DNA from: Caldifarciminota bacterium
Lineage (GTDB): Bacteria > Hydrothermota > UBA3072 > WFRC01
Assembly: GCA_015486685.1 (NCBI GenBank)
Contig: WFRC01000162.1
Location: forward strand, 1 to 16,515
Direction: 5' to 3'
DNA: 16,515 nucleotides
Positions 11,858 to 16,515 of the stretch are shown here, piece after piece. The notes below the pieces were generated by a model. That model was not told the origin of the DNA. It made no database searches and saw nothing but the letters and a program-made list of their open reading frames with translations. A program made the position numbers and the translations under genes. Numbering within the stretch: position 1 is the stretch's first letter; each line of letters begins with the position of its first letter.

Positions 11858-14724
11858 ACTTTTCTTATAGTTTTGTAAGGAGAATAGGTTCATTAGAGAG
11901 GAGATATAATCTTTTTCTGAATCTCTGCTTATCTTTGTCTATAATACTCTTTTTCTGGGGTATTATATTTTTTGTCCAGAAAAGGGTTATTTTAACCCGG
12001 ATTGAATTTATTATACTCCTCATACTGCCGTTGTTATCGCTCCTGAAAGTTTTTAATCTCAAAGGCAACTTACAAAACATTGCGAAGAGGCTTGAATCCC
12101 TTTTACCCCTCGAAGGCAGGCTTTTTTTAGCCGTAGATGTAGGAGAAGGAAAAAAAATATATGGGTCACCCGAACTGATAGGGAAGGCTCTTGATGAATC
12201 CGACAATATTCTTAAACCGTTAAAACCTGCGGATTTTATTGAAAGGCGGAAACACCATCTTTATTATTTCATATTCGGGATTTCTATATTTTTGATGTGC
12301 CTTTCACATCCGAGATTGCCACCACCTGTAAATATCTATCCCCTGCATATTCCCAAATATGCATTTGCCCGGCGTCCCTGTCTTATTACAGCCCAATCAA
12401 ATGCCCCAAAACTCTATGTAATATGGAAAAATAAAAGGGTAAAAATGATAAAGATGGCGAATAATAGATTCGGATTTTACCATACATTGCCCGAAAATAC
12501 ATTTTCCATTGGTTATAGAGGATGGAGAACAGGTATCTTTGATATACCTGTGGCAAAGCATTTCAAGATTTTGAAAATGAAAAAACACTATAAATTTCCT
12601 GCATATATACACATTCCGGACATTATTGATACAACATTTCAAACAGAAATTGCAGGCATCCAGGGCACAAGGCTTGATTTTTCTCTGGAGGTCTCACCTG
12701 CACCCTATAAGGCATATATGAAGAGTACGAACAAAAAAATACCCCTTGTTGTTTCCGGGCAAACAATTATGGGCAGATTCTACATTAAAAACAATAAAAA
12801 AATAGAGATAGAGGCAGATGATTCTCTACATATACCATTTTCTCTTCTTGAATTTTCTATATTCCCTGTAAAGGACAACCCACCAGGATTTACATTTATT
12901 TCACCTGAAAGCCCATACAAACTGGGAAAGGATATGCAATTGGATTTAAGATTTAAGATAGAGGACGATTTCTATATAAAAGGGGCATATCTCAGAATTG
13001 GGGGAAGGAAAACAAAAATTTTCGGGGTAAAGGGTAAAACATTAGTTCAGAGTAGGGCACTTTTCAATCTATCAAATATGCTTCCGGGTGATACATTGAA
13101 GATATATGGAGTAGTTGAAGATGCAGTTGGACAGGTATACATAACACCACCATTTATTGTTTATCTTCCTCACATAGAACAAATGTTAAGTAGTATCTCT
13201 GAGTTTGGTAAATCAATGGCAGAAAAAACAAAAGAGGCGGAGCAGTCTCAACAGGAGTTGAAAAAGGCTATAGAGGAGATGATAGATAAAGGGGTACAGA
13301 ACTGGGAAGACAGGAAGGTGCTTCACAATACCCTGAATGAGCAGGAGAAACTTCTGAAGAAGATTTCTCGTATCAAGGATATGATGGAAACCTTGAAGAA
13401 TCCTGAAATTCGGAAAGAAATGGAGAGGATTAAAGAGATATATCAGGAGATGGATATTCAGAAATTAAATAAAGAGATTCAGAATGTGATGAAGGGAGGG
13501 CAAAAAGCAAATTCCCTGGAAAAGATTGACCTTTCTCAGGAAGAACTACTTAAAGCACTAAAAATGGGTAAGGAACTACTTGAGAAACTTGCAAAATTGA
13601 TGAAGATGGATGAATATTATCAATCTCTTGAGAATATTCGGAAGGCACAGGAGAATATTTCAAAGGAGGCATCAAAAAATCCCGCTTCCCAATCGGAAAA
13701 ACAATCAAAATTGGGGAATAAGATGGATATGCTCTTAAAGGATATGAAGGCCTCTGCATATAAAGAGATAAAACATATAGGGCAGGAGGGTACAAAAAGG
13801 AATATACCGGGAAATATGAAAAAACTTTCGGAAAAGTTTGCAAAGGGGAAGGACAATAAAGGGGCATCACAAAGGATTGAAAAGGATATCCGCACACTTA
13901 TGAAAATGCTGCAAAATGAACAAAATAAAGAACTGGGGACTGCCAATATTATGGCTAAATTAAAGAAGATTGTTCTGGGACTGAGACTGGTGCTCAACGA
14001 GGTGGATATGATATACAAAAATCCATATCTAAAGAGTGGCGTTATTGATGCACTTACCTATCTATATAAACAGTCAACAAATCTATTTATGCAGTCAATG
14101 GCATTTTCCCCAAAGGTGCTGACGAATTTATCAGAGGTGATAAAGGGCATTCAAGCAGGTAGCAGGATTGAACCTATTAAATATAAGATAGATGAAACTA
14201 TCTTAATGCTGCTGGAAACGGGCAAGAAGGGGAAGTCTTCTCTGCTCAGTGAACTGGAAAAAATGTTACAGCAACAGCAGGGTGTAGGCGAAAAGATGCA
14301 GGCGTTAATACCTATGCCTGCCTCTCAGCAGATGGGTGGATTAAAGAAGATTGCAGGAGAAGAAAGGTCTATGGCTAAAAAAATGGGAAAATTAGGCGAC
14401 GCATTTTCGTCCATTGCCGAGGAGATGAAAAAACTTGCGGATGAATTGGCAGCAGGGAGACTTAACAAAAAAGAAATACAGATGCATAAAAAGATATTGA
14501 AACACCTATTGGAGGCAGAGAGGTCTGTCCGAAGGAGGTCATTCGCAAAAAAAAGAAGATCTTCACCGGGAAAGTATTATCCCCCGCCGGAAATCAAGAT
14601 TACCCGGAATAAAGGTGAGAAATATTATTATGAAAGACTACTAATAGAAAAATATAAGGATGAGCCTGTTTCAGATGTATTTAAAAAGGCTGTGAAAGAG
14701 TATTATGAGAGGCTCTTAAAATGA
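11830..14724 (+). CDS. DUF4175 family membrane/coiled-coil protein
   Basis: A 964-aa protein of unknown function. Three transmembrane helices lie near the N-terminus (about 25-48, 57-72 and 145-158), with a conserved soluble loop (LESLLPLEGRLFLAVD). A beta-rich extracytoplasmic region follows (to ~440), with FPVKDNPP and later EDDFYIKGAYLRI and PGDTLKIYGVVEDAVGQ, all typical of DUF4175. A long Lys/Glu/Met-rich coiled coil (about 450-890) precedes a basic RRRSFAKKRRS segment, and the C-terminus ends DVFKKAVKEYYERLLK, like the family's final Y...V..YF..L. In other FCB-like bacteria this family often sits by MoxR/Bat-type genes; none are in this window. ATG 11830 has AAAGGA (11813-11818) at 11 bases; GTG 11821 would add three residues but is too close to it. 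Confidence 0.85.
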   Translation: MHIQNSQKINFSYSFVRRIGSLERRYNLFLNLCLSLSIILFFWGIIFFVQKRVILTRIEFIILLILPLLSLLKVFNLKGNLQNIAKRLESLLPLEGRLFLAVDVGEGKKIYGSPELIGKALDESDNILKPLKPADFIERRKHHLYYFIFGISIFLMCLSHPRLPPPVNIYPLHIPKYAFARRPCLITAQSNAPKLYVIWKNKRVKMIKMANNRFGFYHTLPENTFSIGYRGWRTGIFDIPVAKHFKILKMKKHYKFPAYIHIPDIIDTTFQTEIAGIQGTRLDFSLEVSPAPYKAYMKSTNKKIPLVVSGQTIMGRFYIKNNKKIEIEADDSLHIPFSLLEFSIFPVKDNPPGFTFISPESPYKLGKDMQLDLRFKIEDDFYIKGAYLRIGGRKTKIFGVKGKTLVQSRALFNLSNMLPGDTLKIYGVVEDAVGQVYITPPFIVYLPHIEQMLSSISEFGKSMAEKTKEAEQSQQELKKAIEEMIDKGVQNWEDRKVLHNTLNEQEKLLKKISRIKDMMETLKNPEIRKEMERIKEIYQEMDIQKLNKEIQNVMKGGQKANSLEKIDLSQEELLKALKMGKELLEKLAKLMKMDEYYQSLENIRKAQENISKEASKNPASQSEKQSKLGNKMDMLLKDMKASAYKEIKHIGQEGTKRNIPGNMKKLSEKFAKGKDNKGASQRIEKDIRTLMKMLQNEQNKELGTANIMAKLKKIVLGLRLVLNEVDMIYKNPYLKSGVIDALTYLYKQSTNLFMQSMAFSPKVLTNLSEVIKGIQAGSRIEPIKYKIDETILMLLETGKKGKSSLLSELEKMLQQQQGVGEKMQALIPMPASQQMGGLKKIAGEERSMAKKMGKLGDAFSSIAEEMKKLADELAAGRLNKKEIQMHKKILKHLLEAERSVRRRSFAKKRRSSPGKYYPPPEIKITRNKGEKYYYERLLIEKYKDEPVSDVFKKAVKEYYERLLK

Positions 14725-16016
14725 TATTACTCCTATTATTTTCCGTTAATACGGCACATTACCTGAAAATTGGGAAAATGTATGAACAGAGGGGGCAAAC
14801 AATTGCCGCTGTGAGAATTTACCTCAGAGCATTACCTGATACACAGGCATTTTCAAGAATAGAGAACCTTACAAAAAGGCAAAACACATTAAAAATTTAT
14901 CTTGCTGTGGCATACCTTAAGATGGGTAAGAATAGAAATGGAGAAAAGATACTCAGAGAATATCTAAAATCAGAAGGCAATAAACATATCATCGGCAAAA
15001 ACAGATGTAAGGCTGATAGAGCATATATGGAGGCAATATACATACTTTTATCCTATAATGAGGTTAAACTTGCAGGTAAAATTACGGAAGAGGCAAGCAA
15101 AAAACAGGGAATATGCGGGTATAGAAATGTATTATGGAATATCTATGCAAGAGAGGATACGCTAAAAGCATTAAGATTCCTGTTAAAGGATGTAAGAAAA
15201 GATGAACCTCATTCCTATATCAGGATTTTGGACAATATCCCGGAAAAATTCAGGGCATTTGTCAAAAAGGAGATTAAAAGACATAAATATAATTTTCTAT
15301 ACGGCGTATTGATTAGCTATTATCTTGATGAATCCCAACCCGACTCTGCACTTATTTTTCTGGACAAAATTCCCGATATGGGAAGAAGGATAAACGCCAC
15401 ACATAAAATTATACACTATGGAATAGAGACCAAGGATGATATACTGATTTCGCGTATATTAGGAAGGGGGCAAAATATAAAGTGGACAGAAGATGAAATG
15501 CCTACAATAGAAAGGGTAAAGATGGGGCAGAAGATTAAAAAACTTGTGGGTGCAGACAAGATTGATGCAGCAATAAAACTCGCAACGGGAAATGGTAAAT
15601 ACCTTTCACGGCTTCTGGTTATTAAGGGAGATTATAGTGCAGCGGAATTATATCTCAAGAAAGCGGCTTCAAACGGTGATATAAATGCGCTTGATTGCCT
15701 CATTCTTATAAAATATAATATGGGGAAAGAGGCAAAAAATTTGGCTTTGTCCTATATGCTTGATACTGCGAAAATAGAGATGACAACCCCCATTTCTTCA
15801 CTCCTTTATGGTATGGAAAATGGACAGGTAGCATTTTCGCCCCGAATGGGAGATTCCCTTACTCAACCATATTTTCTGTATTTCAGGTGGAAAAGATTGA
15901 TTACCAAAAACAAAAAAAGGGAAGCAAAAAAATGGCTTGATACATTATTGATAAAATATCCCCAATCTACGCCCTGGTTCATAATAAACACACTGAGACA
16001 GGAGGTAAAACAATGA
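14721..16016 (+). CDS. TPR-like secreted or periplasmic protein
   Basis: A 431-aa protein of mostly helical, repeat-like composition. It starts with a short hydrophobic signal (MILLLLFSVNTA) followed at once by TPR-type helices (HYLKIGKMYEQRGQTIAAVRIYLRALPD, then LAVAYLKMGKNRNGEKILREYL). Later repeats are more degenerate (LLVIKGDYSAAELYLKKAASNGD; KKREAKKWLDTLLIKYPQS). Such proteins scaffold protein complexes; no catalytic motif was seen. The ATG overlaps the DUF4175 stop as ATGA (14721-14724), and the stop overlaps the next ATG in the same way, indicating translational coupling on both sides. A partner role for DUF4175 is inferred from this. Confidence 0.75.
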   Translation: MILLLLFSVNTAHYLKIGKMYEQRGQTIAAVRIYLRALPDTQAFSRIENLTKRQNTLKIYLAVAYLKMGKNRNGEKILREYLKSEGNKHIIGKNRCKADRAYMEAIYILLSYNEVKLAGKITEEASKKQGICGYRNVLWNIYAREDTLKALRFLLKDVRKDEPHSYIRILDNIPEKFRAFVKKEIKRHKYNFLYGVLISYYLDESQPDSALIFLDKIPDMGRRINATHKIIHYGIETKDDILISRILGRGQNIKWTEDEMPTIERVKMGQKIKKLVGADKIDAAIKLATGNGKYLSRLLVIKGDYSAAELYLKKAASNGDINALDCLILIKYNMGKEAKNLALSYMLDTAKIEMTTPISSLLYGMENGQVAFSPRMGDSLTQPYFLYFRWKRLITKNKKREAKKWLDTLLIKYPQSTPWFIINTLRQEVKQ

Positions 16017-16515
16017 GAATACTTGTTATTTCTGATGTGCATTCCAATCTTGAGGCACTGGAATCTGTGCTTGAAGAAAATTTTGATAAAATGGTGTTTC
16101 TTGGAGATGGCATTGATTATGGCCCAAATCCTGTTGAAACTTTGGATATACTTGCGGAGACATCTGATATTTATATATTGGGTAATCATGACAATGCAAA
16201 TGCATACCATACAGACTGCAGGTGCAGCGAAAAGATGCATACAATATCTGTTCATTCACGAGAATTACATACATTAAAGGTATTAGAAGAAAAGCACCTC
16301 GAATTTCTCAGAGGGCAATCACCAATGAAATATTTCAATCTGGATGGGATAAATTTTCTCGCTGTCCATGCCACAATCAGAAATCCTCTCTACAATTACC
16401 TGTTTCCCTGTGATAATGAGGAAAAGTTCCAGAGGGAATTGACAGAATCATCACAATATCTTTATATGAACTATGGTATCAGGAATGAACCTGACATTAT
16501 ATTATTGGGGCATAC
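16013..16515 (+). CDS. Calcineurin-like metallophosphoesterase (YfcE/MJ0936 type; cut by right window edge)
   Basis: 167 residues are visible. The five metal-binding motifs of the family are present: SDVHSN (7-12), GDGIDYGPNP, a GDxxxxGP variant, GNHDN near 57-61, VHAT near 118-121 and a final GH at the window edge, where GHTH is usual. The protein starts MRILVISDVHSNLEAL, typical of small phosphodiesterases of the MJ0936/YfcE group acting on nucleotides or other phosphoesters; the substrate cannot be told. GGAGG (16001-16005) lies 7 bases before ATG 16013, which overlaps the preceding stop as ATGA. Roughly the last 50-80 residues are outside the window. Confidence 0.93.
   Translation, partial: MRILVISDVHSNLEALESVLEENFDKMVFLGDGIDYGPNPVETLDILAETSDIYILGNHDNANAYHTDCRCSEKMHTISVHSRELHTLKVLEEKHLEFLRGQSPMKYFNLDGINFLAVHATIRNPLYNYLFPCDNEEKFQRELTESSQYLYMNYGIRNEPDIILLGH

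Noticed and set aside
13550..14018. Open frames of 115 and 132 aa antisense to the DUF4175 coiled-coil region
   Set aside because: Ser/Phe/Pro-rich shadows caused by Lys/Glu-rich sense codons.
16023..16277. Plus- and minus-strand frames of 82-84 aa at the right end
   Set aside because: They are shadows of the metallophosphoesterase, whose frame (from 16013) contains all the family motifs.

Overview
The window is AT-rich, gene-dense bacterial DNA. The left third is ordinary near-origin and housekeeping sequence: a leftward yceD(DUF177)-rpmF-plsX cluster set divergently against a rightward recF-dciA-gyrB run. Lipoprotein and signal-peptide signals, LolA-like and beta-barrel-like proteins and a DUF4175 protein indicate a diderm (Gram-negative-type) organism. 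AT richness, frequent GTG/TTG starts, long chains of overlapping genes, PEGA-domain kinases and DUF4175 recall uncultured FCB-like candidate phyla such as WOR-3/Stahlbacteria. That placement is an impression and was not tested by any search.

Layout. (1) 1-1145, minus strand: yceD, then a repeat-bearing gap, then rpmF, then plsX, which is cut by the window edge and joined to rpmF by an ATGA overlap. (2) 1146-1213: a compact divergent control region with two near-consensus sigma70-type promoters whose -35 hexamers abut. The rightward one places its transcription start at the recF GTG, so recF is probably translated from a leaderless mRNA. (3) 1214-5941, plus strand: recF, dciA, gyrB (TTG start, strong Shine-Dalgarno) and a membrane-anchored Ser/Thr kinase with two PEGA domains. 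(4) 5942-10342: a chain of close or overlapping genes for poorly known envelope proteins: a TPR-like/DUF5683-like protein, a secreted protein with a glycine-rich membrane segment, two small beta-rich secreted proteins and a lipoprotein. It ends with an ArsB/NhaD-type ion transporter. (5) 10343-11224: a gene-poor stretch holding one 77-aa protein with its own clear promoter, then 446 bases of short tandem 7- and 8-base repeats in inverted arrangement. (6) 11225-16515: a second overlapping set: LolA-like secreted protein, large DUF4175 membrane/coiled-coil protein, TPR-like secreted protein and a metallophosphoesterase cut by the right edge.

The most unusual material is not protein coding. Intergenic DNA on both sides of the window contains degenerate heptamer/octamer arrays. 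The leaders of rpmF (minus strand) and of the LolA-like gene (plus strand) look like two copies of one cassette that ends in the ribosome binding site and differs mainly in heptamer number. A second theme is start-codon use: GTG for yceD and recF, TTG for gyrB and probably two secreted proteins, and one gene whose signal peptide can only be reached from a non-standard start (ATT or ATA). No tRNA, rRNA, CRISPR array, insertion sequence or classical rho-independent terminator was recognised.
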